The notes beneath the pieces were generated by a model. It was given only the letters and a program-made list of their open reading frames with translations, made no database searches and was not told the origin of the DNA. Shown piece after piece: positions 34,143 through 42,239 of a stretch of 64,000 nt of DNA. The stretch's first letter is position 1. The number at the start of each line of letters is the position of its first letter. The stretch comes from Microbacterium sp. 10M-3C3 (GTDB lineage Bacteria; Actinomycetota; Actinomycetes; Actinomycetales; Microbacteriaceae), in the NCBI RefSeq assembly GCF_003931875.1, contig NZ_CP034245.1, forward strand, positions 2,728,001 to 2,792,000. The letters are read 5' to 3'. Made by a program: the position numbers and the translations under genes.

Positions 34143-35515
34143 CGCGCACCCGCCTCGACGACGCGGGCGGATGCGGCCGCGGCGGTCTCCGGTGCGGCGG
34201 GGGTCGCCGCATCGGATGTCGCGGCGCGCGCGGCGACGAGCGCCTGCGCGAGGTCACGGATGAGGTCGTCGGGGTCTTCGACGCCGATCGACAGGCGCAC
34301 GAGCCCCGGGTCGATGCCCGATGCGACGCGCTCCTCCTCGGTGCGGCCGACGTGCGTGGTCGAGCCGGGGTGCAGGACGAGCGAGCGCACGTCGCCCAGG
34401 TGCGACATCCGCGTGAACAGCGTCACGGCGTCGATGAACGCGCGGGCGGCCGCGAGACCGCCGCGGAGCGTCACGCCGAACACCGACCCCTGCCCGCGCG
34501 GCAGGTACGTGCGCGCGAGGTCGCGCGACGGGCTCGAGTCCAGTCCGCTGTAGTCCACGGCCGCGACCTCGGGCTGTCGCTCGAGCCAGCGGGCGACGGC
34601 GAGCGCGGAGTCGGACTGCCGCTGCACCCGCAGTGAGAGCGTCTCGATGCCCTGGAGCACGAGGAACGAGTTCAGCGGCGACGCGGCCGGGCCGAACCGC
34701 ATCGCAAGGGTGCGCGCGAAGTCGAGGTACGCCAACTCGCCCGCCCGTTCGATCCGAGTGCGCCCGTCGGGGCCGCGCTCGAGTGAGAACTGCGGGAAGC
34801 GGTCATCGGCGGCCCAGTCGAACCGGCCCGCGTCGACCACGACGCCGCCGAGGACCGTGCCGTGGCCGGAGAGGAACTTGCTCGCCGAATGCACGACGAT
34901 GTCGGCGCCGTGCTCGATCGGACGCAGCAGGTACGGGCTCGCGAGGGTGTTGTCCACGACGAGCGGGATGTGCGCGTCGTGCGCGACCTGGGCGACGGCG
35001 GCGATGTCGAGCAGGTCGTTCTTGGGGTTCGGGATCGACTCGGCGAACAGCGCGCGCGTGCGCGGTGTGATCGCGCGGCGCCACTGCGCCGCATCCGCGT
35101 TGTCCGCGACGAACGTCACGGCGATGCCGAAGCGCGCCAGCGTCTCGCGGAGGAACTCGCGCGACCCCTCGTACAGGCTCGATGACGCCACGATGTGGTC
35201 GCCGGATGCGGCGAGCGCGAGCAGGGCCGTCGAGGTCGCCGCCTGTCCGCTCCCCACGAACAGCGCGCCGGCGCCGCCTTCGAGTGCGGCGATGCGCCGC
35301 TCGAGGGCGGCGTGCGTGGGGTTGGACACGCGCGTGTAGGCGTGCCCGTCTTCGGAGCCGTCGAACCGGCCCGACGCCTGCGCGAAGTCGTCGAACACGA
35401 ACCCGGCGCTGAGGTAGATCGGGGTCGCCCGCGGACGGTGCCCCGCGTGATGCTCGGTGCCGGCGTGCACCTGGCGCGTCGCGAAGTTCCATCCCTCGAT
35501 GTCGACCGTGCTCAT
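34139..35515 (-). CDS. metY: O-acetylhomoserine sulfhydrylase family enzyme
   Basis: PLP enzyme (458 aa) that joins sulfide to O-acetylhomoserine to give homocysteine, the direct sulfhydrylation route to methionine. Lys213 in IVVHSASKFLSGHGTVLGG binds PLP. FATRQVHAGTEHHAGHRPRATPIYLS, YTRVSNPTHAALERRIAALEGG and VDNTLASPYLLRPIEHG are diagnostic. The last about 35 residues are an Ala-rich tail. The ATG at 35515 is preceded by a leader with a perfect 9-bp palindrome. Coupled to the NtaA-type monooxygenase gene downstream. Confidence 0.9.
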   Translation of the reverse strand: MSTVDIEGWNFATRQVHAGTEHHAGHRPRATPIYLSAGFVFDDFAQASGRFDGSEDGHAYTRVSNPTHAALERRIAALEGGAGALFVGSGQAATSTALLALAASGDHIVASSSLYEGSREFLRETLARFGIAVTFVADNADAAQWRRAITPRTRALFAESIPNPKNDLLDIAAVAQVAHDAHIPLVVDNTLASPYLLRPIEHGADIVVHSASKFLSGHGTVLGGVVVDAGRFDWAADDRFPQFSLERGPDGRTRIERAGELAYLDFARTLAMRFGPAASPLNSFLVLQGIETLSLRVQRQSDSALAVARWLERQPEVAAVDYSGLDSSPSRDLARTYLPRGQGSVFGVTLRGGLAAARAFIDAVTLFTRMSHLGDVRSLVLHPGSTTHVGRTEEERVASGIDPGLVRLSIGVEDPDDLIRDLAQALVAARAATSDAATPAAPETAAAASARVVEAGAR

Positions 35516-35537
35516 GCGTCCCCCGGGCTCGCAGCGT

Positions 35538-35556
35538 GCACCGGACCGTCCGGTGC
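35538..35556 (-). promoter_or_regulatory. Perfect palindrome in the metY 5' region (operator or leader hairpin)
   Basis: GCACCGGAC-C-GTCCGGTGC, a 9-bp perfect inverted repeat with one central base, 22 bp before the metY ATG. A possible -10 box (TACCGT, 35566-35571, minus strand) places it close to the transcription start. It does not match the McbR/S-box types known to me. Confidence 0.5.
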
Positions 35557-35650
35557 CCTCCCGCGACGGTAGGCGCCAACCGCCGCCCGCGCCCACCGGC
35601 CCGTCACACGCCGTCACACCCGCGGACCGCCCGCGCGCCGCGGCGCCGCC

Positions 35651-35735
35651 GCGCCGCACAGAATTCAGGCCGAGACGACATCTCCGGGACCGCACGGCCC
35701 GAATGGGCCGGATTCTCCTGAGTTCTGCGCAGCGC
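35651..35735. repeat. Nested intergenic palindrome C
   Basis: Arms 35651-35669 (ending CAGAATTCAGG) and 35717-35735 (starting CCTGAGTTCTG) pair over 19 bp with three mismatches. An inner GGCCC-GAAT-GGGCC hairpin (35696-35709) lies between them. Located between metY and the SDR gene. Confidence 0.65.
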
Positions 35736-35752
35736 GGGTACGTCGCGGGGCG

Positions 35753-36643
35753 TCAGTGGACGGGCATGCCGCCGGTCACGGCGATCGTCTCGCCGACGAC
35801 GTAGCTCGCCTCCTGCGACGCGAGGAAGACGAACGCCGGCGCGAGCTCGACCGGCTGCCCCGCGCGGCCGATCGGCGTCTGCGAGCCGAACTCCTCGATC
35901 TTCTCGTTCGGCACGAAGGCGGGCTGCAGCGGCGTCCAGACCGGCCCCGGCGCGACGCCGTTGACCCGGATGCCGCGCTCGATGAGCTGCTGCGCCATCG
36001 CGCGCGTCCAGTTGGCGATGCCGGCCTTCGACACGGCGTACTCCGCGAGCGACGGCGAGGGCTGGAAGCCCTGCACGCTCGAGGTCGTGATGATCGCCGC
36101 GCCCGGCTGCAGGTGCGGCGATGCGGCCTTGGTCATCCAGAACAGCGGGTAGATGTTCGCGCCGAGCACGTGCTCGAGGGTCTTCGTCTCGAAGTCGTCG
36201 ATGCTGTCGACCGTCGGCATCGTGCCGGCGTTCAGGACCAGGATGTCCAGGCCCCCGAGCTCAGCGACGGCCTTCTCGACCACCTCGGTGCTCGTGGCCT
36301 CCTCCTGCAGGTCACCCGGAAGGAGGACCGCGGTGCGCCCTTCGGCGCGGACGAGCTCGGCGACCTCCTCGGCCTGTCGCTGCTCGGTGGGGAGGAAGCT
36401 CAGCGCGACGTCGGCGCCCTCACGGGCGTACGCGATCGCGACGGCGCGGCCGATGCCGGAGTCGGCTCCCGTGACGAGCGCCTTCCGGCCGGGCAGGCGC
36501 CCCTTGCCGATGTACGTCGCCTCGCCGTGGTCGGGAGCGGGGTCCATCTCGTGGATGTCGCCGGGCCCCTCCTGCTGCTGCGGCGGGAACGGCGGCCGCG
36601 GGTACTGCGTGGTGGGGTCCTGGGCGGTGTACATGTCAGCCAT
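35753..36643 (-). CDS. Short-chain dehydrogenase/reductase, YghA-like
   Basis: SDR oxidoreductase (296 aa) with the YghA-type N-terminal extension (DPTTQYPRPPFPPQQQEGPG, then MDPAPDHGEATYIGKGRLPGRKALVTG). It has the NAD(P) motif GADSGIGRAVAIAYA, NAG in VLNAGTMP, the catalytic Ser (ITTSSVQGFQPS) and YxxxK (YAVSKAGI). The C-terminal GRAGQPVELAPAFVFLAS is typical. Substrate unknown; relatives are general-stress proteins in several bacteria. The ATG at 36643 was chosen because a TACCGT -10 box lies 7 nt upstream and no Shine-Dalgarno is present (leaderless). GTG at 36652 is the alternative. Next to dps, in line with a stress role. Confidence 0.87.
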   Translation of the reverse strand: MADMYTAQDPTTQYPRPPFPPQQQEGPGDIHEMDPAPDHGEATYIGKGRLPGRKALVTGADSGIGRAVAIAYAREGADVALSFLPTEQRQAEEVAELVRAEGRTAVLLPGDLQEEATSTEVVEKAVAELGGLDILVLNAGTMPTVDSIDDFETKTLEHVLGANIYPLFWMTKAASPHLQPGAAIITTSSVQGFQPSPSLAEYAVSKAGIANWTRAMAQQLIERGIRVNGVAPGPVWTPLQPAFVPNEKIEEFGSQTPIGRAGQPVELAPAFVFLASQEASYVVGETIAVTGGMPVH

Positions 36644-36707
36644 GCGCGCCACGGTATGCCGCGGCCGCGGCCCGCCGCGCAGGGGTTGCGGCGGGCCGCC
36701 CGGGGCT

Positions 36708-37265
36708 CTATCGCGTGGCGGGCGTGCGGTTCTCGGCGCTCACCATCCACGACAGCTGCTCGAGCCGCTCGAGGATCGCGTGCAGGATGTCGGCGCTCGT
36801 GGGGTCTTCCTCGTCGACCTCGTCGTGCACGCCGCGCACCGTGCCGGTGGCCGCATCGATGCGCTCGGTGATGAGGTCGATGACCTCGGCCGTGTCGATC
36901 TCGCCCTGCGGGAACTCCGGCAGCGTCGTCGTCTCGGCCATCGTGTCGCTGCGGCCGTCGGGCAGCGCGTGCAGCGCCCGCATCCGCTCGGCGACGGTGT
37001 CGCTGAACTCGCGCGCCGCGTCGATCACCTCGTCGAGCTGCAGATGCGTGTCGCGGAAGTTCTTGCCGACGACGTTCCAGTGGGCCTGCTTGCCCTGGAT
37101 CGACAGCTCGATGAGGTCGACGAGCACCTTCTGGAGGTTCTCGCTGAGCTGCTGCGACGCGGTGAAGCCGCGCTCGGCGTTCTCCTCCTTCGTCAGGCCG
37201 GCACCCGCGCCGCCGCGCGCGGGGCGACGACGGTTCTTGGTCGATGACTGCTGAGTGGGGGACAT
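36708..37265 (-). CDS. dps: Dps family DNA-binding ferritin-like protein
   Basis: A 185-aa Dps that oxidises Fe(II) with peroxide, stores iron and coats DNA in stress or stationary phase. The ferroxidase-site pattern HWNVVGKNFRDTHLQLDEV is complete. Residues 1-30 are Arg/Lys-rich and would serve DNA binding. The end (about 165-185) lacks a second basic tail. The ATG at 37265 has AAAGGAA as ribosome-binding site, and a TAGCGT -10-like box lies about 35 bp upstream. The SDR gene follows by 64 bp on the same strand; the GH15 gene is divergent. Confidence 0.95.
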   Translation of the reverse strand: MSPTQQSSTKNRRRPARGGAGAGLTKEENAERGFTASQQLSENLQKVLVDLIELSIQGKQAHWNVVGKNFRDTHLQLDEVIDAAREFSDTVAERMRALHALPDGRSDTMAETTTLPEFPQGEIDTAEVIDLITERIDAATGTVRGVHDEVDEEDPTSADILHAILERLEQLSWMVSAENRTPATR

Positions 37266-37409
37266 GCACGTTCCTTTCCATCGCGGTCCTTCGACGCTAG
37301 ATCGGGCCCCCTCCGACGGGGGCGGGGTTGTGCGATCGCGCGGCCGCGGCTAGCGCTACCGCGTCCGCGCCCCCGCGACAAGCCCGCGCCGCCCGCCCGG
37401 GGCTGTTCG

Positions 37410-37415
37410 TAGCGT
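37410..37415 (+). promoter_or_regulatory. -10 box of a leaderless GH15 gene promoter
   Basis: TAGCGT 6 nt before the ATG at 37422; no Shine-Dalgarno sequence is visible. Confidence 0.55.
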
Positions 37416-37421
37416 GAGGGC

Positions 37422-39245
37422 ATGCCGCCGGCATCAGACACGCCCCCCTCGACCGACGCGCCCGACCTCCGCGAGTACGCCGCGATCGGCGACGGCCGCA
37501 CCGTCGCGCTCATCGGCCGCCGCGGCCAGGTGGACTGGCTGCCCGTGCCGAACCTCGACTCGATGCCGGTGTTCGCGCGTCTCGTCGACGACGACACCGG
37601 CGGATGCATCGAGCTCGAGCCGGACGAGGAGTACACCGTGCGCCGGCGTTACGTGCCGCGGACGAACGTGCTCGAGACGACGTATCGCACTCGCAACGGG
37701 CGCGCGCGCGTGACCGACGCGCTCGTCACGGGGGTGGCGGGCCGCCTGCCGTGGGCCGAGCTCGCCCGCCGCGTGGAGGGCCTGCGCGGCAGCATCCGGT
37801 TCCGTTGGCGCGTGCAGCCGGGGACGCGCCTGCAGACGGCGGCGCCGTGGGTGGAGCGGCAGGACGGCGTGTCGATCCTGCGCGTGGGTGACGTGTCGCT
37901 CGCGGTCGTGGGCGACGGCCACGGCGAGCCCGAGCCCGCCGCCGACGACCCCGCCGCCCCGTCGGTTCACGGCGGGTTCGCCACCGCGGAGGGCTCCCGG
38001 CACGTGCTCATCGTCGTCGCGACCGACGGCGAGCCGCTGCACCTCCCCGACCCCGGCAACGTGCAGCGCGGCATCGACCGCACGATCGAGGGCTGGCGGG
38101 CCTGGTCGCGCGAGTTCTCGTACGACGGACCGTGGCAGGAGCAGGTGCAGCGCAGCGCCCTGGCGCTGAAGCTCCTCGTGTACGCGCCGAGCGGGGCGAT
38201 CGCGGCCGCCGCGACGACCTCGCTGCCGGAGAACCCGCGGGGCGGGAAGAACTGGGACTACCGGTTCGCGTGGGTGCGCGACCTCGCCTACACCGCGCAC
38301 GCGCTCGTCGAGTTCGGGCTGCGTGAGGAGACGCACGCGGCGATCTCGTGGATGCTGCGCACCATCCGCGCCGGCGGATCGGAGCCCGAGGTCTTCTACA
38401 CGCTCGACGGCCGGATCGCCGACGGCGTGCGCACCCACGACGTCGGCGGCTGGCACGGCATCGGTCCGGTCGTCACCGGGAACCCCGCCCACGGCCAGCT
38501 GCAGCTCGGCGTGTACGGCGACCTGTTCGCCATCTGCCGCACGTACGTCGCGGCGGGGAACATCCTCGACGTTGCGACGGGGCGCTCGCTGGCGGCCCTC
38601 GCCGACCGCACGTGCGACCTATGGCGCCGTCCCGACTCCGGCATGTGGGAGCTGCCGGAGATCCGCCACTACACGTCGTCGAAGATGGGCTGCTGGCAGG
38701 CGCTGAATGACGCCGTGGCGCTCGCGGAGGCGGGCCAGATCCCCGGCAGCCCCGATCGGTGGCGCTCCGAGCGCGACCGCATCCGGGAGTGGGTGGCCGA
38801 GCACGGCTGGTCGGACGAGGCCGGCAGCTACGTCATGTACCCGGGCACGACCGACCTCGACACGTCGGTGCTGCTGCACGCCGAGAGCGGGTTCGACCGC
38901 GGCGACCGCATGGCCGCGACGATCGACGCGATCACGCGCGACCTGTCGGCCGGTGCGCTGCTGTACCGCTACACCGGCGTCGAGTCCGAGGAGCACACGT
39001 TCGTCGCGTCCGCGTTCTGGCGGGCGTCGGCGCTCGCGTGCACCGGCCGGCACGCGGACGCGGTCGCCGCTATGGACGACCTCGTCGAGCGCAGCAACGA
39101 CGTGGGCCTGTTCGCCGAGATGATCTCCGAGCACGACGGGAGGTTCTGGGGCAATCTCCCCCAGGCCCTCAGCCACCTCGCGGTCGTCAACGCGGCGCTG
39201 CGGATCCGGGAACTCGTGCCCGAGAGGATGCTGAGGGGGCGATGA
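37422..39245 (+). CDS. Glycoside hydrolase family 15 protein (glucoamylase/trehalase-like)
   Basis: A 607-aa cytosolic GH15 protein. The N-terminal beta-sandwich starts at LREYAAIGDGRTVALIGRRGQVDWLPVPN. The (alpha/alpha)6 barrel starts near residue 255 with LPENPRGGKNWDYRFAWVRD, which carries substrate-binding residues. The general acid is probably in WELPEIRHYTSSKMGCWQAL, and the base region is EEHTFVASAFWRASALA. Actinobacterial members of this form include trehalases and glucan hydrolases, so trehalose breakdown is a reasonable guess. It is followed by the gluconolactonase-like gene after 4 bp, so the two are co-transcribed. Confidence 0.88.
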   Translation: MPPASDTPPSTDAPDLREYAAIGDGRTVALIGRRGQVDWLPVPNLDSMPVFARLVDDDTGGCIELEPDEEYTVRRRYVPRTNVLETTYRTRNGRARVTDALVTGVAGRLPWAELARRVEGLRGSIRFRWRVQPGTRLQTAAPWVERQDGVSILRVGDVSLAVVGDGHGEPEPAADDPAAPSVHGGFATAEGSRHVLIVVATDGEPLHLPDPGNVQRGIDRTIEGWRAWSREFSYDGPWQEQVQRSALALKLLVYAPSGAIAAAATTSLPENPRGGKNWDYRFAWVRDLAYTAHALVEFGLREETHAAISWMLRTIRAGGSEPEVFYTLDGRIADGVRTHDVGGWHGIGPVVTGNPAHGQLQLGVYGDLFAICRTYVAAGNILDVATGRSLAALADRTCDLWRRPDSGMWELPEIRHYTSSKMGCWQALNDAVALAEAGQIPGSPDRWRSERDRIREWVAEHGWSDEAGSYVMYPGTTDLDTSVLLHAESGFDRGDRMAATIDAITRDLSAGALLYRYTGVESEEHTFVASAFWRASALACTGRHADAVAAMDDLVERSNDVGLFAEMISEHDGRFWGNLPQALSHLAVVNAALRIRELVPERMLRGR

Positions 39246-39249
39246 CACC

Positions 39250-40131
39250 GTGACGCATGAGCGGTCGCCACGCGTGTTCCGGCGGTTGCGCTCGATCCTC
39301 GTCGAGAGCATCTTCTGGGACGCCCGCACCGACGAGCTGTGCTGGGTCGACATCACCGAGGGCACGTTCCACCGCGCCCGGCTCGACGGCGCCGAGGACG
39401 GGTCGGATGACCGCGTCGTGTCGCTGCCGCCGCCGTGCAGCGCGGTGCAGCCCGCCGCCGGCGACGGGTACGTCGCCGCGCTGAAGGATGCGACCGTGCT
39501 GCTCGACGCCGACGGGCGGATCGTGCGCGAACTCGCACGCGTGACGCATTCCCACGGCGGCATCCGCTTCAACGAGGGCAAGGCCGACCCGTTCGGGCGC
39601 TTCATCGTCGGCGCGATGGACGTCACGTCGGATGAGCCGGATGCGGCGGTCTACGCGTTCACCGCCGACGGCGCCGTCGAGGTGCTCCGCGGCGGCTTCG
39701 CGATCACGAACGGCATGGAGTGGTCGGACGACGGTCGGCTGATGTGGATCACCGACACCGGCACGAAGACGATCTACCGCGCGCCGTACGGTCCGGGCGC
39801 GCAGCCGCTGGGCGACCTCGCGCCGTTCGTGCGGGGCCGCATGTCGGACGGGCTCGTGCGCGATGCGGCGGGCGGCTTCTGGAACGCCGTCTACGGCGAC
39901 GGCGAGGTCGTGCACTGGTCGGCCGACGGCGGGTTCGCCGCATCCGTGCCGGTGCCGGCGCCGAACGTGACGTCGGTCGCCTTCGGCGGCCCGGAGCTCT
40001 CGACGCTGTTCATCGGCACGGCGCGGGAGAACCTCGACGAGCGCGCGCTCGAAGACGCGCCGCTCAGCGGCTCGATCTTCGCGGCCGACGTCGGCGCGCG
40101 CGGACTGCCGGTGCACGTCTTCGGCGCCTGA
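39250..40131 (+). CDS. SMP-30/gluconolactonase family protein
   Basis: Six-bladed beta-propeller enzyme (293 aa) of the SMP-30/gluconolactonase family, which uses a divalent metal to open sugar lactones. Typical blocks are ESIFWDARTDELCWVDI with the metal-binding Glu, GGIRFNEGKADPFGRFIVGAM, FAITNGMEWSDDGRLMWITDTGTKTIYR, and MSDGLVRDAAGGFWNAVY with the catalytic aspartate. The GTG start lies 4 bp after the GH15 stop, suggesting a shared pathway in which a sugar is released, oxidised elsewhere and its lactone hydrolysed. Confidence 0.87.
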   Translation: MTHERSPRVFRRLRSILVESIFWDARTDELCWVDITEGTFHRARLDGAEDGSDDRVVSLPPPCSAVQPAAGDGYVAALKDATVLLDADGRIVRELARVTHSHGGIRFNEGKADPFGRFIVGAMDVTSDEPDAAVYAFTADGAVEVLRGGFAITNGMEWSDDGRLMWITDTGTKTIYRAPYGPGAQPLGDLAPFVRGRMSDGLVRDAAGGFWNAVYGDGEVVHWSADGGFAASVPVPAPNVTSVAFGGPELSTLFIGTARENLDERALEDAPLSGSIFAADVGARGLPVHVFGA

Positions 40132-40134
40132 CGC

Positions 40135-40204
40135 GCGAGAGTGCACGGTGGCGGCGAAAGTGCACCCGCGAGCGAGCGGATTCGTCGCGACGGTGCACTT
40201 TCGC
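40135..40204. repeat. Nested intergenic palindrome D
   Basis: GCGAAAGTGCACC (40154-40166) pairs perfectly with GGTGCACTTTCGC (40192-40204). A third copy of the word, GCGAGAGTGCAC, precedes it directly at 40135. Located between two convergent genes. Same layout as elements A-C but unrelated sequence. Confidence 0.75.
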
Positions 40205-40222
40205 GGTGGCGCCGCGCGGAGG

Positions 40223-40723
40223 TCAGCCGAGAGGCTTGCGCAGGTAGACCTCGTCGCCGCCGGTCTTGCCGCCGGCGCGCTCGGACTCGCGGTAGCCCTC
40301 GCGCTCGTAGAGCCGGATGTTCGCCTCGCTGAGGCGGCCGGTGAACAGCTCGGCCTCGCGCGCGCCGGCGTCGCGGCCGCGTTCCTCCACGGCACCGAGG
40401 ATGAGGGAGCCGAGTCCTTCGCCCTGCAGGTCGGGGGCGACGGCGATACGGCCGATCAGCAGCAGGTCGCCGTCCCGGCGCGCCCGTGCGGCGGCGAGCA
40501 TGCGACCGTCTCGGACGGCGACGCATCCGAGGTTCTCGGTGAGCTCGGCGCGCAGCTCCTCGAGGGTCTGCGTGAGCGGCGGCATGTCGGGGTCGCCGTA
40601 GATGAGGGCCTCCGACGCGAACGCGGCGCGCTGCAGGGTCAGCACCTCCCCGGCGTCATCGGGCGTGATCGCGCGGACCACGACGTCGCCGGCAGACCCG
40701 TCAGAGGGCGCTGACGATGCCAC
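40223..40723 (-). CDS. GNAT family N-acetyltransferase
   Basis: A 166-aa acetyltransferase of the GNAT fold. The N-terminal strand is VVRAITPDDAGEVLTLQRAAF, the acetyl-CoA pyrophosphate loop is IAVAPDLQGEGLGSLI (Q-x-x-G-x-G/A pattern), and the C-terminal LFTGRLSEANIRLYEREGYRE is the usual substrate-side motif. Substrate unknown. It starts with GTG at 40723 inside the 3' end of the small upstream gene (23-bp overlap), so expression is probably linked. Confidence 0.85.
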   Translation of the reverse strand: MASSAPSDGSAGDVVVRAITPDDAGEVLTLQRAAFASEALIYGDPDMPPLTQTLEELRAELTENLGCVAVRDGRMLAAARARRDGDLLLIGRIAVAPDLQGEGLGSLILGAVEERGRDAGAREAELFTGRLSEANIRLYEREGYRESERAGGKTGGDEVYLRKPLG

Positions 40724-40805
40724 GGTCGGCCAGCTCCGCGCGCAGCTCGTCTTCGAACACGTCGGCGTCGTCGCGCAGATCGGGGGATTCGTCCAGGGTG
40801 TTCAT
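40701..40805 (-). CDS. Small acidic protein of 34 residues
   Basis: MNTLDESPDLRDDADVFEDE continues to ELADRGIVSAL; about a third of the residues are Asp or Glu. The ATG at 40805 has a strong GGAGGT ribosome-binding site 4 bp upstream, and a TATGTC -10-like box lies about 25 bp further up. Its last 23 bp overlap the acetyltransferase gene. It may be a real small protein or a translated leader that couples the next gene. No family recognised. Confidence 0.55.
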   Translation of the reverse strand: MNTLDESPDLRDDADVFEDELRAELADRGIVSAL

Positions 40806-40852
40806 GCGGACCTCCGGGGGCAGGGAAAAGACATACCCAGTGAACACGCCAA

Positions 40853-40889
40853 CGCGCCCCGGTCGTCGAGCGTTGACAACCGGGGCGCG
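40853..40889. terminator. Hairpin between SRPBCC and small-protein genes
   Basis: A perfect 11-bp stem CGCGCCCCGGT (40853-40863) with ACCGGGGCGCG (40879-40889), located 17 bp after the SRPBCC gene stop. Probable terminator for that gene. Confidence 0.75.
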
Positions 40890-40906
40890 CGGCGTTACCG
40901 CCGGGG

Positions 40907-41365
40907 TCAGTCGCGCGGCACGTCGCCTCGCCACTCGCCGGTCTCAGCGCCGCGGCTCTCGATGAACTCCTTGAAGTTCTTCAGGTCCTTCTTCACGGCG
41001 TGCTGACCGGCGCCGAGCAGCGACCCGGCCTTCTCGAGCAGCCCCTCGGGCTCCCAGTCGATCTGCACGGTGACGCGCGTCTGCGCGTCCGACAGCTTGT
41101 GGAAAGTCACCGCGCCGGCGTGCTCGGTGTCGCCGCCGATGCTGCGCCACGCGACGCGCTCGTCGGGGTGCTGCTCGGTCACCTGCGCGTCGAACTCGCG
41201 CTCGGCACCGGCGACCTTGACCTTCCAGTGCAGGTCGGTGTCGTCGCGCTGGGTGATCGAGACGACCTCGTCCATGAAGGACGGGAAGCTCTCGAACTGC
41301 GTCCACTGGTTGTACGCCGTGCTCACGGGCACGTCGACGTCGATGGTTTCGATGATCTGGACCAT
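40907..41365 (-). CDS. SRPBCC family (START-like/polyketide cyclase) protein
   Basis: A 152-aa helix-grip protein. It starts IIETIDVDVPVSTAYNQWTQFESFPSFM, then HWKVKVAGAEREFDAQVTEQHPDERVAWRSIGG and TVQIDWEPEGLLEKAG. This is the polyketide_cyc2/CoxG-like group that binds hydrophobic ligands. The N-terminal pattern is shared with cyclases and lipid-binding stress proteins; no catalytic assignment is possible. The C-terminal helix (QHAVKKDLKNFKEFIESRG) closes the fold. Stands alone between a terminator and a divergent gene. Confidence 0.83.
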   Translation of the reverse strand: MVQIIETIDVDVPVSTAYNQWTQFESFPSFMDEVVSITQRDDTDLHWKVKVAGAEREFDAQVTEQHPDERVAWRSIGGDTEHAGAVTFHKLSDAQTRVTVQIDWEPEGLLEKAGSLLGAGQHAVKKDLKNFKEFIESRGAETGEWRGDVPRD

Positions 41366-41424
41366 GTCGCTCCTCGTTGTGTGGACCCCCACCCCATCGC
41401 ACCGACACGTCATCGGAGCGGGGA

Positions 41425-41449
41425 TTGACAACCCGGCGGGGAGTGTCAA
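41425..41449. promoter_or_regulatory. TTGACA/TGTCAA inverted repeat in a divergent promoter region
   Basis: TTGACA (41425-41430) and TGTCAA (41444-41449), 13 bp apart, form a perfect 6-bp inverted repeat between the SRPBCC and membrane-protein genes. Each arm could also serve as a -35 box. Operator role is a guess. Confidence 0.35.
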
Positions 41450-41507
41450 GGCCCTGCGGACCCGCGACGCGCGACACCTAGCGTGAGCCGTCACGAGAGG
41501 AGTGCGC

Positions 41508-42227
41508 ATGAGCGACGACATCCCCGTCACGCGGCGGCGGCAGGCCGAGGCCGCGGATGCGGCGGCCGAGGTGCCCGCGGGCGGTCGGGGCGCCGACACC
41601 GGCGCGGTCGACAGCACGCGCATCGGCGACGGCGACGTCGCGCCGCTGCAGAACGTCTCGAGCCAGAACGACATCCCCGGCGTCGGCACGCGTCGCGGCG
41701 ACGGCGGGATCGAGTCGGGCCTGGAGCGCCGCCGCGCGCGCCGCAACGGCGCCGACGGCTCCGGCGACGACGCGGCGGAGGCCGACGCGCCGGACGGCGC
41801 GACGACGCCGGCATCCGACTCGCTCGCCCAGCGCTACGAGCCGGGCGTCGACGCCGCGCACGCGCGCGACAGCCGCGCCGCCGGGCCCGCCGCGAGCGAC
41901 GGCGACCCCGGGTCCGCACAGGAGCGACCGGACGGCCGCGGCGGGGCGCTCGCGGATCGCGCGGGCTCCCGGTGGGCGGTGCTTCCCGCGGCGATCGTGG
42001 GGGTCGTCGCGGTGGTGCTGTTCGCCTTCGCCGTGCCGGTCGCCCCCGCTCTCGCGTGGATCGCGATCGCGCTCGAGGTCGCCCTGTTCGCGGTGCTCGT
42101 CGCGAGCGCCGCGGGGCTGCGCGCCGGACGCTGCCGGCGCCTGTCGATCCTCGTGCCGACGGTCGGCATGATCGCCGTCGCGCTCGTGTTCGCGGTCATC
42201 CTGCTCGTGATCGCGGTGAGCCGCTGA
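41508..42227 (+). CDS. Hypothetical protein with disordered N-terminus and three membrane helices
   Basis: A 239-aa protein. Residues 1-145 are hydrophilic and low complexity (Ala, Asp, Gly, Arg), probably disordered and cytosolic. The C-terminal about 90 residues hold three hydrophobic helices (WAVLPAAIVGVVAVVLFAF, ALAWIAIALEVALFAVLVA, LVPTVGMIAVALVFAVILLV). No family recognised. The ATG at 41508 is chosen over GTG at 41502 because GAGGAG lies at the right distance. It may tether something at the membrane. Its end is 13 bp from the convergent gamma-glutamyltransferase gene. Confidence 0.7.
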   Translation: MSDDIPVTRRRQAEAADAAAEVPAGGRGADTGAVDSTRIGDGDVAPLQNVSSQNDIPGVGTRRGDGGIESGLERRRARRNGADGSGDDAAEADAPDGATTPASDSLAQRYEPGVDAAHARDSRAAGPAASDGDPGSAQERPDGRGGALADRAGSRWAVLPAAIVGVVAVVLFAFAVPVAPALAWIAIALEVALFAVLVASAAGLRAGRCRRLSILVPTVGMIAVALVFAVILLVIAVSR

Positions 42228-42239
42228 CGCGCGCCGGCG

